Origin: Hyalangium versicolor
GTDB lineage: Bacteria > Myxococcota > Myxococcia > Myxococcales > Myxococcaceae
Direction of reading: 5' to 3'
Assembly: GCF_020103695.1 (NCBI RefSeq)
Contig: NZ_JAHXBF010000054.1
Location: forward strand, 1-41,348
DNA: 41,348 nt
Position 1 is the first letter of the stretch; each line of letters starts with the position of its first letter. Under the pieces are notes generated by a model. It was not told the DNA's origin. It saw only the letters and a program-made list of their open reading frames with translations, and searched no databases. The position numbers and the translations under genes were made by a program. This document shows positions 15,403 through 22,119 of this stretch, piece after piece.

Positions 15403-15482
15403 CCTTGGGCTCTCCGGCACTGGTCAGCGGCCCTCCTCTTCCGCTCTGCTCTCGCCCGTTCCCTCCAACACTGCCCCTATCC
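15403..15482 (+). repeat. Direct repeat B, copy 2
   Basis: This is the second copy of the 80-bp repeat found at 10827-10906, same orientation, 75 of 80 bases identical. It lies 120 bp after the CHAT protease stop and 37 bp before the 3' end of the convergent gene at 15520. A short G+C hairpin precedes it, so the region could include a terminator, but there is no T-run. Confidence 0.85.
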
Positions 15483-15519
15483 TTGCGCCTGGAAGCGCGA
15501 CATCAGCACGCTGAACGAG

Positions 15520-16152
15520 TCACGGTGGGGCTTTGGGTTCAGCGGCCGCAAGCGCCGCAGCTGCCGCAAGCTTGTGTTGAGCCTGCCAAGGCGGCCCGAT
15601 CGATCGGCCCATCGCATACAGGAACGCATCGATGTCCTCGCGGCCGAGCGCCACCGCCGCGTCGCGAAACACGCGCTCACGCTCGTACCAATGCACGGAC
15701 CAACCGCGCCCTGCGGCCGCGGTCGCGAGGGCCTCGCGATACATGACGGAGTCAGCGAAAGTCTGCGCTCGATTGTCGGCAATCCGCTCTTCTACGGTCG
15801 GAGGAAGCGGGGAGCACGCGCGGATCGCAATGCGCGCAATCGGCACAGGCACCAACGCGGCCAGCGCCTCGAGTCCCTCACGCGCGCCGCGCGCTGCGGA
15901 TGCGTGCACGCGCTCGACAAGTGCTACGGCTTCCGCCAACGAAAGCGCCCGCGCTCCCGGGGTGTTCAGGTAACGGCCCACCGCCCACGACCCTTCGTGG
16001 TGATGCGGGTGCGTTGGCAGACCGGGCTCGGTGAGATCAATGCGCCGGCGATCGAGGAGTTCGCCGCCGGGCGAGAGCGTGACCAGCACCGCCGAGTTGC
16101 CGTGCTCGACGACACCAACAGTCGCGGCTCGCTGCGTTCGTCCTCTCGCCAC
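15520..16152 (-). CDS. Conserved protein of unknown function
   Basis: This 210-residue protein begins at GTG 16152, chosen because GGAGGAAGGA precedes it and the upstream frame is not protein-like. The sequence opens with a strand-turn-strand pattern (ATVGVVEHGNSAVLVTLSPG, then ELLDRRRIDLT), as seen in RNase-H or actin-like folds. A His-rich HPHHHEGSW follows, and later ATAAAGRGWSVHWYERERVF with REDIDAFLYAMGRSIGPPWQ. I have the impression that this is a widespread small family, but I cannot name a function. No signal peptide or membrane segment is present. It converges on the CHAT gene and does not share its operon. Confidence 0.7.
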   Translation of the reverse strand: MARGRTQRAATVGVVEHGNSAVLVTLSPGGELLDRRRIDLTEPGLPTHPHHHEGSWAVGRYLNTPGARALSLAEAVALVERVHASAARGAREGLEALAALVPVPIARIAIRACSPLPPTVEERIADNRAQTFADSVMYREALATAAAGRGWSVHWYERERVFRDAAVALGREDIDAFLYAMGRSIGPPWQAQHKLAAAAALAAAEPKAPP

Positions 16153-16269
16153 GTCTTCCTTCCTCCGGGGCGCACTGCTCGACGCGTCACTGTCGTTTCG
16201 AGCCCCGAGCGGACGATACGTTTGGTACCGCCAGCCACGCCACCCCATCCCAGGTAAACTGAGGCCGCC

Positions 16270-17046
16270 ATGGAACGCGTCCGCCCTCCCCGCCCATCCG
16301 ACGATGCTGCTCCCGAGCTCATCGGTCCTCTGCCGAGCTCCCCATCGCTGGCGGTGCTGCTGGACGCAGTGCGCTCGCCTGCTGTGGCGCGGGAGGACGT
16401 GGACGCGCTGCTGCAAGGTCTCGCCCATCCGCCGTCTGAAGACGAGTCTCCTCGCTCCCGCGCTGACTTCCTGCTGTCCCTCATCACGGCCCCCAGTGTG
16501 GGCGATCTTCAGAGCACCCAGGGCGTCACGGTGCGCACCGCCGCGGTACGCGCCCTGCTCGATCTGGGCTTCCCGTACGCGCTCGAAGTTCCTCCGGAGG
16601 CCCTCGCAGACGCCCTCTCCGCGCGCGATGCGACTCCGCTAGCCCAGCTCCCCCTCCCCGGCGCCATCGCCACGCTCGCAGGCGTCACCGTTCAAGCCGC
16701 GGAGCTCCTGCCTTCCATGTTCCAGATGGCGAACCGGCAGTTTCCCCCGGCGGCCTGGATGTTCCTGGTCGCCCTCAGTGTGGTGCTGGGGCCTGCCGCC
16801 ATGACCGTGCTGAGCGGCTTGTTTCGGAAGCGGGGCCTGCTGATCTTCGGGCTCTGCATGATGGGACTGACGAGTTCCTTCTGGCTTTACACCTTCGTCA
16901 CGCAGTTGCTCGACACCCCGTTCCCGCTCAACAAGTCGGCCACCTTCATCTCGCTGGTCGCAGGGCTCGGGTTCCTGCTCGGCACCTTCCTCTTGCGCCC
17001 TGGCGCATGGGGCAGCGACGACGAGACTCCAGATTCGCGTCGCTGA
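16270..17046 (+). CDS. Membrane protein of unknown function
   Basis: This 258-residue protein has a soluble, acidic N-terminal part (1-155) with helical stretches such as LLDAVRSPAVAREDVDALLQGL and TAAVRALLDLGFPYALEVP. Three membrane helices follow (around WMFLVALSVVLGPAAMTVL, LLIFGLCMMGLTSSFWLY and FISLVAGLGFLLGTFLL). The ATG at 16270 follows GAGG by five bases. It starts 117 bp from the divergent start of the 15520-16152 gene, so the two share a promoter region. No family is recognised. Confidence 0.7.
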   Translation: MERVRPPRPSDDAAPELIGPLPSSPSLAVLLDAVRSPAVAREDVDALLQGLAHPPSEDESPRSRADFLLSLITAPSVGDLQSTQGVTVRTAAVRALLDLGFPYALEVPPEALADALSARDATPLAQLPLPGAIATLAGVTVQAAELLPSMFQMANRQFPPAAWMFLVALSVVLGPAAMTVLSGLFRKRGLLIFGLCMMGLTSSFWLYTFVTQLLDTPFPLNKSATFISLVAGLGFLLGTFLLRPGAWGSDDETPDSRR

Positions 17047-17148
17047 TGCGCGGCTGCGGGAATTCCAACTAGTCAACTCTCGACGGTTTTACTGGTATTC
17101 CAGCTCGAGAAGCTGATAGTCCTCTGCGCATTTCCAAGAGGGCACAGC

Positions 17149-18918
17149 ATGCACCCGTCACGGCACCGACGCTCCCCTTCCCTCCGCAGGTCATGGGCTC
17201 ATCTGGCGATACTGTCTTGTGTCCTGATGCTCTGGCCTCCCACGGCCCTGGCGACCATCTCCGCCGTGGTGGTGAGCAATGACGCCACTTCCGTCAGCTA
17301 TCAATTCCAATACACCGGGACTCCGGCCTACCTGCGCGCGTACATCGACGTCGACCGGAATGCCGCGACCGGGTTCTCGCAACAAGGGATTGGAGCGGAC
17401 TACCTCCTGGAGAACGCCTCGCTCTACAAACATCTGGGCGGAGGTTGGAGCTGGCAGTTCGTCGCGACCGTGACTCACACGAACACGGGGGGCATCGCCC
17501 GCTGGACGGTGACTCGCGCGGACATTGGCGAAACCGCGAGCCCGAATGACGCGGACATCGTCTTCCAGATCGAATCACCTCTCGAGACGTCCGCGAAGTT
17601 CACTCACGTCTACAGTGGCGGGACGAGTTCCGGCTCGACGGTCCAGTACACCGCGAGCAGCGCCACCCTCGCCAACCCGGAGCGTGGCTTCTATCACCAC
17701 ACCGGAGACTGCGACAAAAGCGACTTCGTCCTCGCCACGCTGAAGGGCTACCGCGAGAGCCAGAAGATCACCCAGGTCCTCTGCATCTTCTATCTGGCGG
17801 AGTTCAAGAACAGCGCCATCAGCCAGGCCCAACTGGATCGCTTCCAACGACAGGCAAATACCGTCCGGTCCGCGGGGCTCAAGATGATCGTCCGGTTCGC
17901 TTACACCACCTCGACCGCTGGAGACGACGCACCGCTGAGCCGTGTCACCGCGCACCTGGATCAACTGTCGCCGTATCTGAGCGCCAACAGCGATGTCATC
18001 TCCGTGGTGCAGACGGGATTCATCGGGGCCTGGGGAGAGTGGTACTACACCCAGAACTTCGGGAACGCGGGGAGCGTCTCCCAGACTGACTGGAACAACC
18101 GCAAGGCGGTGGTGGAGAAGCTGCTCAGCGTCCTCCCCAGCTCGCGCATGCTCCAGGTGCGGACCCCGAAGTTCAAGCGCACCCTCTACGGCACGACGGC
18201 GCTCACCTCCTCTCAGGCGTACAACGGCTCCTCGGTGGCGCGCATCGGGCACCACAATGACTGCTTCCTGGCCAGCCCCGACGACTGGGGGACCTACGAG
18301 AACACGACCGTGGAGTACCCCTACCTGGCGGCGGAGACGAACTTCGTCCCCATGGGTGGAGAGACGTGCAACGTCAACGCGCCGCGCTCGCAATGCGCCA
18401 CCGCGCTGAGCGAGATGGGCACGTTCCATTACTCGTACCTGAACACGGACTATGAGCCCTCGGTCCTGGCGAGCTGGACGAGCGGTGGTTGCAGGCCCGA
18501 GATGGACCGCCGGCTCGGCTACAGGTTCTCCCTCGTGTCAGGCAACTACCCCACGACGGCCACCCGCGGCGCGGCCATGCCCGTGGAGATCACGATCAAG
18601 AACGAAGGGTGGGCCGCTCCTTACAATCCCCGTTCGGTCGAGCTGGTCCTGCGCCACACCACGAGCGGTGCCGTCTACCGTTTTTCCCTGTCCGCGGATC
18701 CGCGCCGGTGGGCGCCGGGGACGAACACGACGCTCAGCCAGAGCATCACCCTCCCGACGACGCTGCCCACGGGGAGCTACGCGCTGCTGCTGAATCTCCC
18801 GGATCCGGCGGCTTCGCTGAACACCCGCCCGGAGTACGCCATCCAGCTTGCCAACGCGAACGCCTGGGAGGCCACCACGGGGTTCAACGCGCTCAACTGG
18901 ACCGTGACCGTGCAGTAG
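17149..18918 (+). CDS. Secreted DUF4874/DUF4832 protein
   Basis: This 589-residue exported protein has a long signal peptide (to about residue 36, AILSCVLMLWPPTALA). Residues 38-160 form a beta-rich domain with YLRAYIDVDRNAATGF, similar to calcium-binding or sugar-binding sandwich modules. DUF4874 (about 180-345) starts at NPERGFYHHT and includes KMIVRFAY and GAWGEWYYT, as in a TIM-barrel glycoside-hydrolase-like fold. DUF4832 (about 350-585) starts near RIGHHNDCFLASPDDWGTY and ends in a beta-sandwich. The GEWY-type motif makes glycan hydrolysis plausible, but no activity is established. The ATG at 17149 has AGAGGG upstream. A single gene; the FAD oxidoreductase that follows 43 bp later may be co-transcribed. 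Confidence 0.85.
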   Translation: MHPSRHRRSPSLRRSWAHLAILSCVLMLWPPTALATISAVVVSNDATSVSYQFQYTGTPAYLRAYIDVDRNAATGFSQQGIGADYLLENASLYKHLGGGWSWQFVATVTHTNTGGIARWTVTRADIGETASPNDADIVFQIESPLETSAKFTHVYSGGTSSGSTVQYTASSATLANPERGFYHHTGDCDKSDFVLATLKGYRESQKITQVLCIFYLAEFKNSAISQAQLDRFQRQANTVRSAGLKMIVRFAYTTSTAGDDAPLSRVTAHLDQLSPYLSANSDVISVVQTGFIGAWGEWYYTQNFGNAGSVSQTDWNNRKAVVEKLLSVLPSSRMLQVRTPKFKRTLYGTTALTSSQAYNGSSVARIGHHNDCFLASPDDWGTYENTTVEYPYLAAETNFVPMGGETCNVNAPRSQCATALSEMGTFHYSYLNTDYEPSVLASWTSGGCRPEMDRRLGYRFSLVSGNYPTTATRGAAMPVEITIKNEGWAAPYNPRSVELVLRHTTSGAVYRFSLSADPRRWAPGTNTTLSQSITLPTTLPTGSYALLLNLPDPAASLNTRPEYAIQLANANAWEATTGFNALNWTVTVQ

Positions 18919-18961
18919 ACGGCGGGCGAAGTATCGCCATCCCAGCCAGGGTTGAGTGAGC

Positions 18962-20236
18962 ATGAAGCCAATCCCGGTGACGATCTGGAACGGTGCAGCG
19001 ACCCATCAGCCCGCGCGCGTTATTCCGTGCAGCACGGTGGAAAACGTCCGGGACGCGATCCGGCGGGCCCGCGCCGACGGACTCTTGCTCTCCGTGCTGG
19101 GAGGCGGACACGACTGGGCGGGCCGTGCCATCCGACCAGGAGGTCTGGTCGTCGATCTGCGCGCCATGCGGGACGTCCAGGTGGAGGGCGACACGGCCAT
19201 CGTCAGTGGCGGAGCGACCGCAGCCGACCTCATCGCCGCGGCGGCGCCCACCGGCCAGGTGGCCGCGACCGGGACCGTCGGCGCGGTCGGAATGACTGGC
19301 ATGACGCTCGGGGGCGGCTACGGCCCGCTCTGTGGAGCGGCCGGCCTCTCGCTCGACAACCTGCTCGGTGCTGAAATCGTGCTCGCCGACGGGCGCGTGG
19401 TGACCACCGACGCGCAACACGAGCCCGAACTGTTCTGGGCGCTGCGTGGCGGCGGCGGCAACTTCGGCGTCGTGACCTCCATGCGGTTGAGGCTGCACCC
19501 TTTCACCACGGTGCTCGCCGGATCGGTCCTCTTTCCGTTCGGGCAGGCTCGCGACGTTCTCGGGCGCTACGCCGAACTCGCTCGGACAGCACCGGACGCG
19601 CTCACGATGCACCTGGGCGTCGTCAGCATTCCCGACAATCCACCGGTCGTGTTCGTCAACCCCACGTGGTGCGGTGACGATGACGAGGGCCTGCACTGGG
19701 TGGCGCGCATCGAGGCACTCGGCGCTCCCATCATGTCGAGGGTCGAGCGCGTGCCGTATGCGGAGCCGTTGCGGCGCAACGACCAACTCTTCGCCGCCGA
19801 CGGCCGGCGTTACTTCATCCGTACCCGCAATCTCTCCGCCCTGACACGGGATGCAGTCTCAGCGCTGGTCACCGCAGGTGAGGCGCGAACGTCTCCACTG
19901 AGCACCATCAGCATCCACCATTTCCACGGCACCGCGACCCGCGTTGCCATCTCCGACACGGCGTTTGGGTATCGCGGTGAGCACTTCATGGTCGAACTCA
20001 TCGCTTCGTGGCCGACGGGCGATGGCACTGAACACCGCCGCTGGGCGGACGAGGCCGCGGAACTCCTGCGGCCCCACGCACTCCCTGGCGGTTACCCGAA
20101 CCTCCTCGGACCCGAGCACTCCGACCAGATCGCCGACGCCTATGGTCCGAACACCGGCCGACTGCTGGCCGCCAAGGCTGCGTACGATCCTGACGGCGTC
20201 TTCACCGCGACGCCCCTGCCTCCGAAACATGCGTGA
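18962..20236 (+). CDS. FAD-linked oxidoreductase, berberine-bridge-enzyme family
   Basis: This 424-residue flavoenzyme has the FAD_binding_4 domain (about 15-195) and a C-terminal BBE segment (YPNLLGPEHSDQIADAYGPN, then AAKAAYDPDGVF). His 50 in GGGHDWAG is the residue that bonds FAD at the 8-alpha position. The second covalent Cys found in bicovalent members is not at the usual place before LGGGYGPLCG, so a single covalent link is likely. Family members oxidise alcohols, sugars or natural-product intermediates with oxygen; the substrate here is unknown. No signal peptide is present. The ATG at 18962 is preferred; a GTG two codons upstream is also possible. The cytoplasmic location and the nearby toroid protein suggest a small metabolic role, but the link is not proved. 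Confidence 0.88.
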   Translation: MKPIPVTIWNGAATHQPARVIPCSTVENVRDAIRRARADGLLLSVLGGGHDWAGRAIRPGGLVVDLRAMRDVQVEGDTAIVSGGATAADLIAAAAPTGQVAATGTVGAVGMTGMTLGGGYGPLCGAAGLSLDNLLGAEIVLADGRVVTTDAQHEPELFWALRGGGGNFGVVTSMRLRLHPFTTVLAGSVLFPFGQARDVLGRYAELARTAPDALTMHLGVVSIPDNPPVVFVNPTWCGDDDEGLHWVARIEALGAPIMSRVERVPYAEPLRRNDQLFAADGRRYFIRTRNLSALTRDAVSALVTAGEARTSPLSTISIHHFHGTATRVAISDTAFGYRGEHFMVELIASWPTGDGTEHRRWADEAAELLRPHALPGGYPNLLGPEHSDQIADAYGPNTGRLLAAKAAYDPDGVFTATPLPPKHA

Positions 20237-20277
20237 CGATGTTGCCTGCTTCGCCACGCATGTATGTCTATGCGTTT

Positions 20278-20628
20278 CTACTGAATCTTTTCCCTGACAA
20301 TCTTGCTCCACGTCTCCTCGCGGAAGGGAATGTCGTAGAGCTTGGGACCCACCATGCTCTCCTTGGCATGCATGAAGGTCAGATTGCGTCGACTGTCCCA
20401 ATGAAGATGGATGACGCCCACCACGACGCGGGTCTTGGTCAGGCGAATGGGAACCTCCTCGCTATGCGAGCCATCATTCATGAGGCCATCCTGGCGGGTC
20501 AGGTACTGGCATCGATCGTCAGTATCCAGATAGATGTTACCGTTCTCGAGTTCCATCCACAGAAGCTCCGCGCTGTTTGGCATACTGGGTTGAATCGGAA
20601 CCCCGCGATTGGTGGAGAATACGAACAT
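20278..20628 (-). CDS. Small orphan protein
   Basis: This 116-residue protein has no family I recognise. It begins MFVFSTNRGVPIQPS and contains strands such as ELLWMELENGNIYLDTDD and TRVVVGVIHLHWD, giving a mostly beta pattern. It has no signal peptide, no membrane helix and no Cys pair. GC is well below that of both neighbours, and it lies opposite to them in a gap between the FAD oxidoreductase and the toroid protein, so it looks like an inserted gene. Its size and base composition resemble antitoxin or immunity proteins, but no partner toxin is near. Confidence 0.55.
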   Translation of the reverse strand: MFVFSTNRGVPIQPSMPNSAELLWMELENGNIYLDTDDRCQYLTRQDGLMNDGSHSEEVPIRLTKTRVVVGVIHLHWDSRRNLTFMHAKESMVGPKLYDIPFREETWSKIVREKIQ

Positions 20629-20694
20629 GGGACTCCTCTGGCTTTAGTGATCATGGAACCGTGACAAGAAGGATCTGCTGAGTCAAGGTCACGG

Positions 20695-21711
20695 ATGATG
20701 ATCGATCTCGAGAAGCTTGCCGCTGTTCCCAGTCCCACTCCGCCTCGGACCTCAGAGTTCGAGCGCGGGATTGCCGATTCCATCGCATTCCTCGGCTCGG
20801 ATGCGGCGCTGCGCGGCATCGAACTCGATCCGTACTGGCCCAAGTGGAACTCCCCGTGGTGGCACATGCTGTTGCTCCACGAACTCGGCGAAGCACGTCA
20901 GATTCCGGCGCGCGCTTCCGCTGCGATGGCCGCGAGGATCGATCGCCTCTTGCACCTCTTCCCAATCCACCCGAGCGATGCTCCGGGCGCCGACACGCAG
21001 CGCGACTGTGCCTGCCATTGCGCCCTCGGCACGATGTACCCGGTGCTGGCCGCGTCTGGCATCGACGTCGAGCGCGCGCTGCCTTGGGTCAAACCCTGGT
21101 TCGTGCGGTACCAGATGGCCGATGGTGGCCTCAACTGCGACGACACCGCGTACCTCCAGACCGGCGAGTGCCCGAGTTCGATGGTCGGGACTGTCGCGCC
21201 GCTCGAGGCCATGCTGCTCGGCGGAGCCGGGGCGAGCGAGCAGCGTGCCTTTGTTGCTCGCGCTGGGGGCTTCCTGATCGATCGTGCCCTCATCCACGGC
21301 TCACGGACCGTGCACAACGCCAAGGAGCGCAACTCGGCGGCGGCCTGGCGCGCGCTCACGTTCCCGCGCTTCTACTTCTATGACGTGCTGCGCGGGCTCG
21401 CGGTCCTGGTGCGGTGGGCCGAGGTGACCGAGCAGCAACTGCCGCAGGCCGCGGTCGCGACCGTCGTCAATGCCCTCGTCGAGCGCTGGCCCGACGGCAT
21501 CGTGCGTGTCGAACGCCAGGCCCAGACAGGGATGACCACGATCCTCCCGACGGCCGATCGCTCGCCCAGCCCCCGCGCCGCGGCCTCGCCATTCCCCCTG
21601 CTCGACGCAACGAGCAGGATCGGCGAGCCGTCCGAGGCGCTGACGCGGCAGTGGTCCGAGGCCCGCGCCGGCCTGCTCCGGCTCGCCCAGGCGGGGCGCC
21701 TCGTCGCCTAG
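20695..21711 (+). CDS. Alpha/alpha-toroid protein resembling terpene cyclase or prenyltransferase folds
   Basis: This 338-residue soluble protein is largely helical. Segments such as WWHMLLLHELGEARQIP, CHCALGTMYPVLAASG, RYQMADGGLNCDDTAY, SMVGTVAPLEAMLLGG and FPRFYFYDVLRGLAVLV repeat a helix-turn-helix layout, and DGGLNCD resembles the QW-like turns of squalene-cyclase and prenyltransferase toroids. The DxDD or DDxxD motifs of true terpene cyclases are not seen. Enzymatic activity is therefore uncertain; several myxobacterial proteins of this length are annotated only by fold. Start codons at 20695 and 20698 are adjacent. A weak AGG lies upstream. It follows the low-GC orphan, on the opposite strand. 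Confidence 0.65.
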   Translation: MMIDLEKLAAVPSPTPPRTSEFERGIADSIAFLGSDAALRGIELDPYWPKWNSPWWHMLLLHELGEARQIPARASAAMAARIDRLLHLFPIHPSDAPGADTQRDCACHCALGTMYPVLAASGIDVERALPWVKPWFVRYQMADGGLNCDDTAYLQTGECPSSMVGTVAPLEAMLLGGAGASEQRAFVARAGGFLIDRALIHGSRTVHNAKERNSAAAWRALTFPRFYFYDVLRGLAVLVRWAEVTEQQLPQAAVATVVNALVERWPDGIVRVERQAQTGMTTILPTADRSPSPRAAASPFPLLDATSRIGEPSEALTRQWSEARAGLLRLAQAGRLVA

Positions 21712-21825
21712 CCCCATCGCCGAGGCCAGGAAGGGGCCAGGGCCTTCCGGTGCCGTGCGCCATGTTCCACCTCCGCGCACCACCGAGCCCTGCTAACCTC
21801 TTGGCGCACTGAGGGTCTTGGTGAC

Positions 21826-22071
21826 ATGACACGATCACTCCTGCCGCTCCTGGGTTTATTGGTGGGCTGTGTAACCACGCCGGTGCAGTCGTCGGCACAG
21901 ACCTCGCCCCAGGAGAATTCGAACGCCTGCACCCTCGACTTCGAGTGCCCCGGCGGAAGTTGCAGGTTTGGCGAGTGCTCACCGTTACCCCGGGATCCCG
22001 GGATAGGAGAAGCCTGCGTCAGGGGCCTGAACTGCGAAAACAACATCTGCCAGGGTGTTGACTGCCACTGA
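21826..22071 (+). CDS. Small cysteine-rich lipoprotein
   Basis: This 81-residue protein has a lipoprotein signal (MTRSLLPLLGLLVGC, Cys at residue 15), a short linker, then eight Cys in the pattern CTLDFECPGGSCRFGEC and CVRGLNCENNICQGVDC. Such CxxDxxC...C knots are common in myxobacterial extracellular proteins (Dickkopf-like repeats) and should form four disulfides. The gene lies immediately before the membrane-anchored CHAT protease, with the same direction and a 48-bp gap, so they may share a transcript. The Shine-Dalgarno is weak (GGTGAC). Function unknown. Confidence 0.6.
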   Translation: MTRSLLPLLGLLVGCVTTPVQSSAQTSPQENSNACTLDFECPGGSCRFGECSPLPRDPGIGEACVRGLNCENNICQGVDCH

Positions 22072-22119
22072 GCGGTGCGTCAGGCCGGGAAGATCCGGCA
22101 CCGGCTCCGTTTTAGGGGC

